5,313 nt of DNA from an uncultured Pseudomonadota bacterium (lineage in GTDB: Bacteria > SAR324 > NAC60-12). Under the pieces are notes generated by a model, which ran no database searches, had not been told where the DNA came from, and saw only the letters and a program-made list of their open reading frames with translations. Positions 1 through 5,313 of this stretch are shown here, piece by piece. Where the stretch lies: contig CAJXDX010000126.1 in NCBI GenBank assembly GCA_913052275.1, positions 1 through 5,313 of the forward strand, read 5' to 3'. Position numbers and translations under genes: made by a program. Position 1 is the first letter of the stretch, and the number at the start of each line of letters is the position of its first letter.

Positions 1-1
1 T

Positions 2-241
2 TCTTTAGGTTCAAAAATGTTGTTAAGTTTACATCATGAAGCAGTGGTGGAAATAGCGCGGACCACACTTACTGGTGAGGAAATTACACAGATAACTTAT
101 GGAAGCATTATCGAACTTGATAAAGCCGCTGGAGAGCCTGTTGACCTGGTGCTTGACGGTAAAACCATTGCCCGTGGAGAAATTGTTCAGATTAATAATG
201 ACAAACTTGGAATTCGTATTGTAGGAATTGTGCAGGATTAA
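2..241 (+). CDS. fliN: Flagellar motor switch protein FliN, C-terminal part (5' end outside window)
   Basis: FliN forms the lower part of the cytoplasmic flagellar C-ring, where it helps switch rotation and docks export components. The visible 79 codons are essentially one SpoA (FliN/MopA C-terminal) domain. The diagnostic signatures are VVEIARTTLTGEEI, then GSIIELDKAAGEPVDL, then the closing ARGEIVQINNDKLGIRI, which follow the familiar FliN pattern of ELDKLAGEP and ARGEVVVVNDKFGIR. The reading frame is open to the left edge. An ATG at 17 would give a bare 74-residue domain, but the codons before it are open and FliN usually has an N-terminal extension, so the true start is probably outside the window. 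The stop TAA at 239-241 is followed 7 bp later by the fliM-like start, so the two are almost certainly one operon. The family is certain; assignment to a flagellum rather than a type III secretion injectisome rests on this close match to flagellar FliN. Confidence 0.92.
   Translation, partial: SLGSKMLLSLHHEAVVEIARTTLTGEEITQITYGSIIELDKAAGEPVDLVLDGKTIARGEIVQINNDKLGIRIVGIVQD
234..237 (+). promoter_or_regulatory. Ribosome binding site of the fliM-like gene
   Basis: AGGA lies inside the last codons of fliN, 11 bases before the ATG at 249. It is a modest Shine-Dalgarno match and suits translational coupling between the two genes. The codon directly before that ATG (246-248) is TAA in the same frame, so 249 is the most upstream possible ATG start. 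Confidence 0.5.
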
Positions 242-248
242 CTCATAA

Positions 249-1304
249 ATGCTACATAAAACCGAGATATCTTATAAACCTTTTACGCTGGCTGAAACTA
301 AGTATACAACCGGACGATTCCATTTAATGGATGTTGTAGTTCGCAGATGGTCTTCTCTTATTCAGGAGACTTTGTATGAAAGAATTGGGGTGATGTTTGA
401 TGTATCAGTGCAAAACGTTGAACAGCATCGCTTTGAGAAATTTTTCAGCTCCATATCAGAACAGCCGATATACATTTTTGAAACACATAACCAGAGCAGA
501 GGCCTTTTCCTTGTAGACAACGCTTTTTTTAATGTATATGTTTTGAAAAGCTACTCTGAAGAAATTGCTGACGATCCTAAGGAAGAGCCCTCTGAGGGTG
601 GATTCGTAGGTGGTTTGTACGATACACTAAAAAAGGAAATCACCGATGTAGGTAGCAAAATGGCCCATGGAAAGGCATTGAATAGACAGTCCCTTGTGCA
701 GTTGATGAGAGAACACCAGAAAAGCCTGCTGGCGTTGGTGCGCCCAATGATTGCTGACTTTGAAAAAAGCTGGCTTAATATTGCCCAGGTTGCGCTGAAT
801 CTGAATCGAGTAACTATCTATCCCTATCGGGCGAAAATTATGCTGCCTTACGAATATTGTCTTGTCTTCAGCATAAAGCTAAGTTCTGGAGAATTTAACT
901 CAAATTTTACGCTTTGCCTGCCGCTGACTGGAATTGACTCGCTGTTCACTCCGATTGAAAAAAAGAAATTAATTGAGCCTGAATCAATGGAATATTACTT
1001 TCCGCATGTAAAAAAGCATTTTAATGAATTGTTGGATAACATGGAATATTCTGTGGTTGCGGAACTGGGCAGTACGGATTTGAGTGGAACACAGGGCAAA
1101 CTGGAAGAAGGTCAGGTGTTGCCTTTGGTGAATAAAGATGGAAATGTGACAGTCAGGATTAATGGATCACCAGTGCTGAAGGGCACAACAGGAGAGTCCG
1201 ATGGGAATTATTCTGTACGTGTGATCAGGGGTATTGACGATAAAAAACCATCTTCCATTCAGCAAAAACGTGAATTTAAACAAGCAGCCTGGGCAGAAAA
1301 CTAA
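249..1304 (+). CDS. fliM: Divergent FliM-like flagellar motor switch protein, no CheY-binding N-terminus
   Basis: A 351-residue FliM-family protein that would sit in the flagellar C-ring between FliG and FliN. Residues about 24-100 align with the first half of the FliM middle (CheC-like) domain, ending at LVDNAFF (88-94) where FliM has LVDNLFGG. Residues about 165-235 match its second half, with FEKSWLNI and NFTLCLPLTGID (compare FNLCLPYSMIEP). Residues about 265-330 form a C-terminal SpoA domain (VVAELGSTDLSG; GSPVLKGTTG; VRVIRGI). Three things are odd. The N-terminal EIDALL-type CheY-binding segment and linker are missing, and the TAA immediately before the ATG excludes a longer product. 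The GGxG motif is replaced by FNVY. An acidic/glycine stretch (about 103-123, with GGFVGG) followed by a charged region interrupts the middle domain. The family is confident; function as the main FliM is not. It could be a second or accessory switch protein. Confidence 0.85.
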   Translation: MLHKTEISYKPFTLAETKYTTGRFHLMDVVVRRWSSLIQETLYERIGVMFDVSVQNVEQHRFEKFFSSISEQPIYIFETHNQSRGLFLVDNAFFNVYVLKSYSEEIADDPKEEPSEGGFVGGLYDTLKKEITDVGSKMAHGKALNRQSLVQLMREHQKSLLALVRPMIADFEKSWLNIAQVALNLNRVTIYPYRAKIMLPYEYCLVFSIKLSSGEFNSNFTLCLPLTGIDSLFTPIEKKKLIEPESMEYYFPHVKKHFNELLDNMEYSVVAELGSTDLSGTQGKLEEGQVLPLVNKDGNVTVRINGSPVLKGTTGESDGNYSVRVIRGIDDKKPSSIQQKREFKQAAWAEN

Positions 1305-2653
1305 TCCGGTATACTTAAAACCTCATCAAGCCATTTGTCCGGATCTTCTCCACAATTCCGGAACTTTTCAAGTGTCTCGTTCGCAGGCGTTTTCCCTTCT
1401 TTAGTGTAATTGTCAAAATAAGGAAGCAGCCATTTTTCTTCATCTGAACCGAGTTCCCCAAGTGCTGTTTCCATCAGCTTCATCCCGGTTCTGGCAAAAT
1501 TAGTTCGATTTACATCTGCCTGCAAAGCATCCTTTGCCACGGCCATTTTGTACGAGCTGAATTCTTCGTCAGGCAAATCCATCAGCATGGATTGAACTGA
1601 TGAAAAAGCATTTTCATGATAAAGCAATGCTCCTATCAGGGCTGGAACTGCCAGCGCATATTGCGGGGACACACTATCCACAACCCTTATTTCAAGAATG
1701 TTTTTTATTCTGATGTCCGGAAACAGCATACCCAAATGATCTTCCCAGTCTTCCATGGTTATAGTCAGTTCAGGATGTTCCCCATCCAGCAGCTGCTGGA
1801 AATTCCAGTCGGTGGTAACCACAATTTCACCATCACGCATCAGGTGATATGGTGATGCTTCTAATGCCCAGTTTATGTAATCTTCAATCCGGAATTTGTC
1901 GCTTAAAAATGCTGTTTGAAGTCCTGTCCGTGAATCATCAGTGTTATTCCAAATGTGTGAACGATAGGAAAGATATCCGCATGGTTCCCCTTCGACCAGG
2001 GGGCTGTTAGCGAATAGAGCTGTTAAAAATGGGGAAAGGCGATTTAAAAAAACAAATTTTCTGTGCATGTCTTCTATCGAGGCATAATCAATACTGACCT
2101 GGACTCCTGATGATGCTTTCATCATCCACTGTCCAAGGGAGCCAGTTTTCAGCATGTGAGGAAACATTATCTGGTATCGCCCTTTTTTGAAAAATGGCAA
2201 TTTCTCAAGTCCATGCAGAGGCTGAACCCCTTGAAATAAAAGCTTCCCGTCAAATTCTGCAACAGCGGTTTTCAGCAGCTTCAGGTAATTCTGCAATGAT
2301 TCATTTGACTCAGACAGGGAATTTCTTGGTGCGTCAGAGAGTTCAAACTGTCCTCCGGGTTCAATTGTAACTTTTGTTCCTACAGGGCTTTTAAGTGCCA
2401 GGAGCATTTCTTTTTCATACACTTTCTCCAGCGGATCATCGCTTTCTTTAGTAAGATCAGCCAAATTTTCTAAAATCCTGAAAACCCCTGAATCACCTTC
2501 AACTGGTAATGGATCAAATTTTTTTGCCTTATCATCGCCCTTTGGAATCATCACAAAATTTTCGTATTCCATTCCGAAAAGTTTTTTTTCTGGAGAGCCT
2601 GCCTCTTTGCAGCAATAACTTTGAAAAATTGATTTTAGTTCATCCAGTGTCAT
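1301..2653 (-). CDS. gshA: Glutamate-cysteine ligase, plant/proteobacterial (GCS2) type
   Basis: This enzyme joins L-glutamate to L-cysteine using ATP to give gamma-glutamylcysteine, the first step of glutathione synthesis in the cytoplasm. At 450 residues it has the usual length for the plant/alphaproteobacterial-type enzyme. Ordered motifs along the chain are GMEYENFVM (27-35), TIEPGGQFELSDAP (96-109), KGRYQIM (157-163), VQVSIDYAS (184-192), FANSPLVEGEP (214-224), RSHIWNNTDDSRTG (231-244) and LEIRVVDS (320-327). The plant enzyme has MRGADGG at the last motif; RVVDS resembles other members of the carboxylate-amine ligase superfamily. The ATG at 2653 is preceded by an A-rich leader (eight A's) with no clear Shine-Dalgarno. 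It lies 61 bp after the M50 protease stop on the same strand, so a shared transcript is likely. Its TAG stop overlaps the fliM stop tail-to-tail. No glutathione synthetase is in view, so a different gamma-glutamyl product, as made by EgtA-like relatives, cannot be excluded. Confidence 0.9.
   Translation of the reverse strand: MTLDELKSIFQSYCCKEAGSPEKKLFGMEYENFVMIPKGDDKAKKFDPLPVEGDSGVFRILENLADLTKESDDPLEKVYEKEMLLALKSPVGTKVTIEPGGQFELSDAPRNSLSESNESLQNYLKLLKTAVAEFDGKLLFQGVQPLHGLEKLPFFKKGRYQIMFPHMLKTGSLGQWMMKASSGVQVSIDYASIEDMHRKFVFLNRLSPFLTALFANSPLVEGEPCGYLSYRSHIWNNTDDSRTGLQTAFLSDKFRIEDYINWALEASPYHLMRDGEIVVTTDWNFQQLLDGEHPELTITMEDWEDHLGMLFPDIRIKNILEIRVVDSVSPQYALAVPALIGALLYHENAFSSVQSMLMDLPDEEFSSYKMAVAKDALQADVNRTNFARTGMKLMETALGELGSDEEKWLLPYFDNYTKEGKTPANETLEKFRNCGEDPDKWLDEVLSIPD
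1338..1368 (+). terminator. Weak candidate terminator for the fliN-fliM transcript, inside antisense gshA
   Basis: Two copies of TCCGGA (1338-1343 and 1357-1362), a self-complementary hexamer, can pair across a 13-base loop and are followed by AC and then TTTT. The position, about 35 bp past the fliM stop, is right for a terminator, but it lies within the 3' end of gshA on the other strand and the stem is only 6 bp. The arms may simply reflect coding sequence. Confidence 0.22.
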
Positions 2654-2714
2654 GATCTTTTTTTTAAGGGCAAAATGAGGGGCTGTTTAATAATTGAGAG
2701 CAGCCAGGATATTT

Positions 2715-3347
2715 TTAAAGAAGTCCGTTAGTCATGCTCATACTGATTGAAGTAATCCAGCTGAAGGCACTGAAACCCGGCAGCAGTATGCTGAGCAATA
2801 CCAGGCCTATCAGGGCATAGGATCCATAACGGAAATTCCAGTGCTGAAAACGTATCCTCAAATTTGCAGGCAAAAAATGGGGGAATACGGAATTCCCATC
2901 AAGTGGTCCGAGAGGAATCAGATTGAAGAGAAAAAGATTAAAATTGATGATGATAAACAGTTTGAGCAAAAAGAGCAGGGGAACTCCGGCCAAAATTGTT
3001 ATGCTGTTCTGTGCAAGAACTCCGTATAAAAATGCGGCAATTATCCCCAGCAGTAAATTCATCAGAGGACCAGCTGAAGCAATATAAAAATCAGCATTGC
3101 GGACTCGGTAATTATTTGGATTAACCGGCACCGGACGGGCATATCCAAAACCTACTATTAGAACCATCAGGCTGCCGAAGAGGTCTAAATGCACCAGGGG
3201 ATTGAGTGACATTCTGCCTGCTGCTTTTGCGGTATCGTCTCCACATAGATGCGCAGTATAAGCATGGCCGAATTCATGAAAAGTGAGGGCAAATATCAGA
3301 CAAAATGCCAGAATTATCAGGACTTGTGGAGGGAGACTCAACAACAT
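2715..3347 (-). CDS. Site-2 protease family protein (peptidase M50, YwhC-like)
   Basis: An integral-membrane zinc metalloprotease of the S2P/M50 family; such enzymes cleave substrates within or near the membrane. Its substrate is unknown. The 210 residues carry the catalytic zinc motif HEFGH at 24-28 inside the first hydrophobic segment. The second metal-ligand motif follows in NLIPLGPLDG (142-151, Asp150), where the family has NLLPIPPLDG. Between them are GRMSLNPLVHLDLFG (44-58) and ARPVPVNPNNYR (70-81), then SAGPLMNL (91-98), all typical of the compact PDZ-less YwhC-like group. Hydrophobic stretches at about 8-23, 56-68, 87-110, 116-141 and 172-190 indicate four to six membrane segments. 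All catalytic residues are present, so it should be active. A GGA at 3358-3360 (complement) about 10 bp before the ATG is a weak ribosome site. It precedes gshA on the same strand; the pairing does not itself explain its role. Confidence 0.93.
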   Translation of the reverse strand: MLLSLPPQVLIILAFCLIFALTFHEFGHAYTAHLCGDDTAKAAGRMSLNPLVHLDLFGSLMVLIVGFGYARPVPVNPNNYRVRNADFYIASAGPLMNLLLGIIAAFLYGVLAQNSITILAGVPLLFLLKLFIIINFNLFLFNLIPLGPLDGNSVFPHFLPANLRIRFQHWNFRYGSYALIGLVLLSILLPGFSAFSWITSISMSMTNGLL

Positions 3348-3405
3348 AAATTATTTTTCCGTAAGCAAAATATTTGATTAAACCCGATTTCCAATCGAGT
3401 ACATA

Positions 3406-3411
3406 ATTCTA
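3406..3411 (-). promoter_or_regulatory. Possible -10 element for the protease-gshA transcript
   Basis: On the minus strand TAGAAT (5 of 6 to TATAAT) lies about 60 bp before the protease ATG. No convincing -35 hexamer is found at 16-18 bp. The CGATT/AATCG inverted repeat at 3385-3397 would fall at or just after the predicted transcription start, where a repressor could act. This is a weak, eye-based call. Confidence 0.22.
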
Positions 3412-3703
3412 CCAGATATTGAAATCTCATAAAGACAAATATTCAGAGTCTGGATTTTGTGTTATTCAACTTGAATCATAATGCAGTAATATCTGCAGTC
3501 ATTCTGTTGCCGGGCTGTTCTTTACCAGAACAAGTATTTTCTTTACATTAACTCATGGTTCCGTTAGTGTGGATGAACATCGAAATTTAAGAATTTGATG
3601 CTTAATCATTATTAACTTAGACTGAATTGCCGCAAAACTCTTCCTCCCTAAAATTGTTGTGTGTCAGTAAAAACCTGGTTTTCAATTCTCAGAAAAAAAT
3701 CTG

Positions 3704-3734
3704 CTGACTGCAACATGTTCCACTCTTATTTAAT
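3704..3734 (+). promoter_or_regulatory. Possible promoter for the HAD hydrolase gene
   Basis: CTGACT (3704-3709, 4 of 6 to TTGACA) and TTTAAT (3729-3734, 5 of 6 to TATAAT) are separated by 19 bp, which is slightly long, and are followed by an AT-rich leader to the ATG at 3761. The AAAACC-T-GGTTTT palindrome at 3670-3682 lies just upstream, where an operator or activator site could be. No Shine-Dalgarno is visible before the ATG. The AT-rich background makes such matches common. Confidence 0.22.
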
Positions 3735-3760
3735 TTGATTTTTTAAACATTTAAAATTCC

Positions 3761-4363
3761 ATGTATTGTTGTTTTTTTGATGTGGATGGAGTAATGCTGG
3801 ACTTTGACGGCGGATTTACCAGGACAATGAAAGAATATTTTAAATTAGATATAGATGATGATTATGTTCCCGAAAGTTTCTGGTTTTCCGATTTGCTGAC
3901 AAAAGAACAAGTGGTGGAAGGTTGGGACTATTTTATCAAAAGTAATGAATTTGAACGGTTGAAACCAATAGTCGACCCTGAGCATTTTAACGCTAAATTT
4001 GGGGCATATCCTGTGCATTTCATCACAAACATACCACCGGATTGTCTTGAACGAAGAGTAAAGAATTTACGAAATGCAGGATTTAAATTTGAGTCCGCGC
4101 ACTGTGGGGGATTCATTAATTATGACGGCAATACATCAAAAACAAAGGCTGAAGTTATTCAGGAATTGCGACAGGATGATGAGTCAGTTATTTTTGTGGA
4201 CGATCACCCTGATAATTGCCTCAATGTGCTGGAATCATTCCCTGACGCGGAAATATGGCTGATGTCCCGTCCTTTTAATGCCGACTTCAAGCACCCGGAA
4301 ATTCGCCGGGCAATTGATTGGAGTGAAGTTCTGGAGCACTCCGGTACCCCTGCCTCTTACTGA
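3761..4363 (+). CDS. HAD-superfamily hydrolase (small phosphatase/5'-nucleotidase-like)
   Basis: A 200-residue soluble protein with all four haloacid dehalogenase-type motifs. Motif I is FFDVDGV with nucleophile Asp7 and acid/base Asp9. Motif II is FITN (Thr89). Motif III is a lysine in SKTKA (Lys127 or Lys129). Motif IV is VIFVDDHPDN with Asp147-Asp148 binding magnesium. Such enzymes usually remove phosphate from small molecules through an aspartyl-phosphate intermediate. About 75 residues between motifs I and II form a small cap-like insertion. The opening DVDGVMLDFDGGF resembles DMDGVLADF of the NT5C deoxyribonucleotidases, which makes a nucleotidase a reasonable but unproven guess. The start is fixed by motif I lying only six residues from Met1. 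No Shine-Dalgarno precedes the ATG. It stands alone: 413 bp separate it from the divergent protease and a terminator-like hairpin follows it. Confidence 0.85.
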   Translation: MYCCFFDVDGVMLDFDGGFTRTMKEYFKLDIDDDYVPESFWFSDLLTKEQVVEGWDYFIKSNEFERLKPIVDPEHFNAKFGAYPVHFITNIPPDCLERRVKNLRNAGFKFESAHCGGFINYDGNTSKTKAEVIQELRQDDESVIFVDDHPDNCLNVLESFPDAEIWLMSRPFNADFKHPEIRRAIDWSEVLEHSGTPASY

Positions 4364-4393
4364 CTAAACTCATCACGACCATCTGGTTGTTTG

Positions 4394-4427
4394 GGGATTG
4401 ATTTGCAATCGATTCCTAATTTGTTTT
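4394..4427 (+). terminator. Probable intrinsic terminator after the HAD hydrolase
   Basis: Positions 4394-4403 pair with 4407-4416 to form a 10-bp stem (eight Watson-Crick and two G-U pairs) with the 3-base loop TGC. A T-rich tail, TAATTTGTTTT (4417-4427), follows. It begins 31 bp after the hydrolase stop and ends 15 bp before the next start codon. The stem is not GC-rich, so strength is uncertain, and some readthrough into the downstream gene is possible. Confidence 0.45.
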
Positions 4428-4442
4428 AACTAAGATGCGTCT

Positions 4443-5313
4443 ATGTTTTTCATTCGTTTTGTTCGAATCCTTTTTGTTGCAGCATCAATCCTGGTTCTGT
4501 CCACAACTGGTTCATATTCGCAGGAAGAAGAGCCTCCTGCACCTGCTGAAGCCCCTGGTGCCGTCTGGCGCATCGGATTTTGGGAAATTCTGCATCAAAC
4601 CTTCAGCAGTGATGAGGACCACCCGTTTTATCAAATGACGGGTACCAGTCGTTTCAAAGGAGGGCAGGGTTTTTTTGGATTCACGGTTCTTGATCCTGGA
4701 ACAAATGGAATAATTCCCAATGTTCAAAACAAAATTGATGATGGACACAAAAGCAAAGATGGTTCTCTGACCAAGTTATTCAGCTATATCCCCCTGCTGA
4801 AGGGTCTGCCTCCTTTTTCCGTGGAGTATATTCTGCCGACTGAACTGAATGTCGGAGTCGGTTTATGCTTTGCCCACACAAATATCTGGCTCGATGATGA
4901 AAAAGCAAGGGCAGCAACGTCAGGAGCGGATCCTTCTTATGCTACCCCGCTTATACGGATGGCTTCTCATTTCTATATGTTTTCTGCTTCCTTACATCCA
5001 TTTGGAGTACCTGCATCTGACGATATAGATATTTTTTTTGGATTTGGGTTTTCAAGGGTGGAAAGTACTGTAAGGTACGGAATCAGATCAAATCCGGCAA
5101 TTGTTGACTATGCTCCTGTCACACAGACTGAGCTCAGCGGGTCAACAGGCACCATGCCGTTCAGGCGCATGGGAATTGCTTCCGGTGGAGAAAGTTTCGG
5201 ATTCATGCTGGAATTTCTCTTTCCTGGGAAAAGAGAGATTATAGACAATCCGTTTGCTGGTAACACCATTATTGATTCAACCATCTACGATGCAACTTAT
5301 AATGACCGTGGAG
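4443..5313 (+). CDS. Exported protein of unknown family, likely outer-membrane beta-barrel (3' end outside window)
   Basis: An open frame of 290 codons runs off the right edge. I do not recognise the family. The N-terminus is a classic signal peptide: MFFIRFVR, a hydrophobic core to about residue 20, then TTGSYS with probable cleavage before Gln27, followed by an acidic/proline stretch (EEEPPAPAEAP). The mature part is rich in Gly, Phe, Tyr and alternating hydrophobic residues. Examples are FSVEYILPTELNVGVGLCF, HFYMFSASLHPFG, DIDIFFGFGFSRVES and SFGFMLEFLF, which look like amphipathic strands ending in aromatics. Ser/Thr/Gly/Asp-rich loops lie between them. This fits an outer-membrane barrel, by inference only. 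An in-frame TAA at 4431-4433 and no earlier ATG fix the start at 4443. An overlapping ATG at 4435 is in another frame. The ribosome site is weak (AAGA at 4432-4435). Transcription may start in the 79-bp gap after the hydrolase or read through its terminator. Confidence 0.75.
   Translation, partial: MFFIRFVRILFVAASILVLSTTGSYSQEEEPPAPAEAPGAVWRIGFWEILHQTFSSDEDHPFYQMTGTSRFKGGQGFFGFTVLDPGTNGIIPNVQNKIDDGHKSKDGSLTKLFSYIPLLKGLPPFSVEYILPTELNVGVGLCFAHTNIWLDDEKARAATSGADPSYATPLIRMASHFYMFSASLHPFGVPASDDIDIFFGFGFSRVESTVRYGIRSNPAIVDYAPVTQTELSGSTGTMPFRRMGIASGGESFGFMLEFLFPGKREIIDNPFAGNTIIDSTIYDATYNDRG

Larger units (their letters stand above)
3348..3760. other. 413-bp divergent intergenic region with short inverted repeats
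   Basis: No coding sequence or recognised RNA gene is supported here. It lies between two outward-facing genes and should hold both promoters. Short inverted repeats visible by eye are CGATT/AATCG (3385-3397, 3-nt loop), TGCAG/CTGCA (3482-3497, 6-nt loop), TGTTCT/AGAACA (3516-3532, 5-nt loop, followed by a T-rich run to about 3547), CATC-AAATT/AATTT-GATG (3578-3600, one bulged G, 4-nt loop) and AAAACC/GGTTTT (3670-3682, 1-nt centre). In AT-rich DNA of this length a few such repeats are expected by chance, so none is firmly functional. The region is long for a simple divergent promoter pair, leaving room for a small RNA or a decayed gene. Confidence 0.6.

Noticed and set aside
17..241. ATG at 17 as the true start of a 74-residue FliN
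   Set aside because: The frame is open to the left edge, no Shine-Dalgarno precedes this ATG, and FliN normally has an N-terminal region before the SpoA domain.
1616..1855. 79-codon open frame on the + strand
   Set aside because: It lies wholly antisense to gshA motifs that are clearly conserved and has no recognisable product, so it is a shadow frame.
2681..2705. GGCTG/CAGCC inverted repeat between the protease and gshA
   Set aside because: The stem is only 5 bp with a 15-base loop and no proper T-run on the minus strand, which is too weak to call a terminator or attenuator.
2841..3029. 62-codon open frame on the + strand
   Set aside because: It is antisense to the second catalytic half of the M50 protease, and its Lys/Gln-rich composition is what the complement of membrane-segment codons gives.
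3928..4262. Two 62-codon frames overlapping the HAD hydrolase (3928-4116 minus, 4074-4262 plus)
   Set aside because: Both lie within a gene that has all four HAD motifs in its own frame; neither has a ribosome site or recognisable domain.
3386..4414. Near-repeat GATTTCCAATCGAGT (3386-3400) and GATTTGCAATCGATT (4400-4414), 13 of 15 identical
   Set aside because: A rough count of possible pairs shows that several 13/15 matches are expected by chance in 5 kb of AT-rich DNA, and the flanks do not match. The second copy is explained by the terminator hairpin.
4435..4748. Short frames at 4435-4638 (plus) and 4512-4748 (minus)
   Set aside because: They overlap the signal peptide and start of the exported protein, whose frame stays open for 290 codons to the window edge. 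That frame is much more credible.

Overview
The window looks like ordinary chromosomal sequence from a Gram-negative, flagellated bacterium with moderately AT-rich DNA. The evidence is flagellar C-ring genes, a plant/proteobacterial-type glutamate-cysteine ligase, a membrane-embedded site-2 protease, and an exported protein that is probably an outer-membrane protein. Taxonomy cannot be fixed from the sequence alone. A proteobacterial or deltaproteobacterial/SAR324-like lineage would fit, but that is a guess.

Layout, left to right. (1) Positions 2-241 (+) hold the C-terminal SpoA domain of FliN, cut by the left edge. Seven bases later comes a divergent FliM-like protein (249-1304, +), so the order is fliN-fliM, the reverse of the usual fliM-fliN. 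(2) Converging on fliM, with the two stop codons overlapping by 4 bp, is a minus-strand pair: an M50 site-2 protease (3347-2715) followed 61 bp later by a glutamate-cysteine ligase (2653-1301). They are probably co-transcribed. (3) A 413-bp divergent intergenic region (3348-3760) has several short inverted repeats and weak promoter-like hexamers but no gene that I can support. (4) A 200-aa HAD-family hydrolase (3761-4363, +) ends before a plausible intrinsic terminator. (5) An exported protein of unrecognised family starts at 4443 and runs off the right edge.

Functionally the genes fall into unrelated units: the flagellar switch complex, glutathione (or other gamma-glutamyl) synthesis next to a membrane protease, a small phosphatase-type enzyme, and an envelope protein. 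I see no mobile element, CRISPR array, tRNA or rRNA, and no clear novel system. The most interesting item is the FliM-like protein. It lacks the N-terminal CheY-binding segment, with an in-frame stop directly before its ATG ruling out an upstream extension. It also lacks the GGxG motif normally used to contact FliG, and carries an acidic/glycine-rich insertion in its place. This suggests an unusual C-ring or an accessory switch protein.
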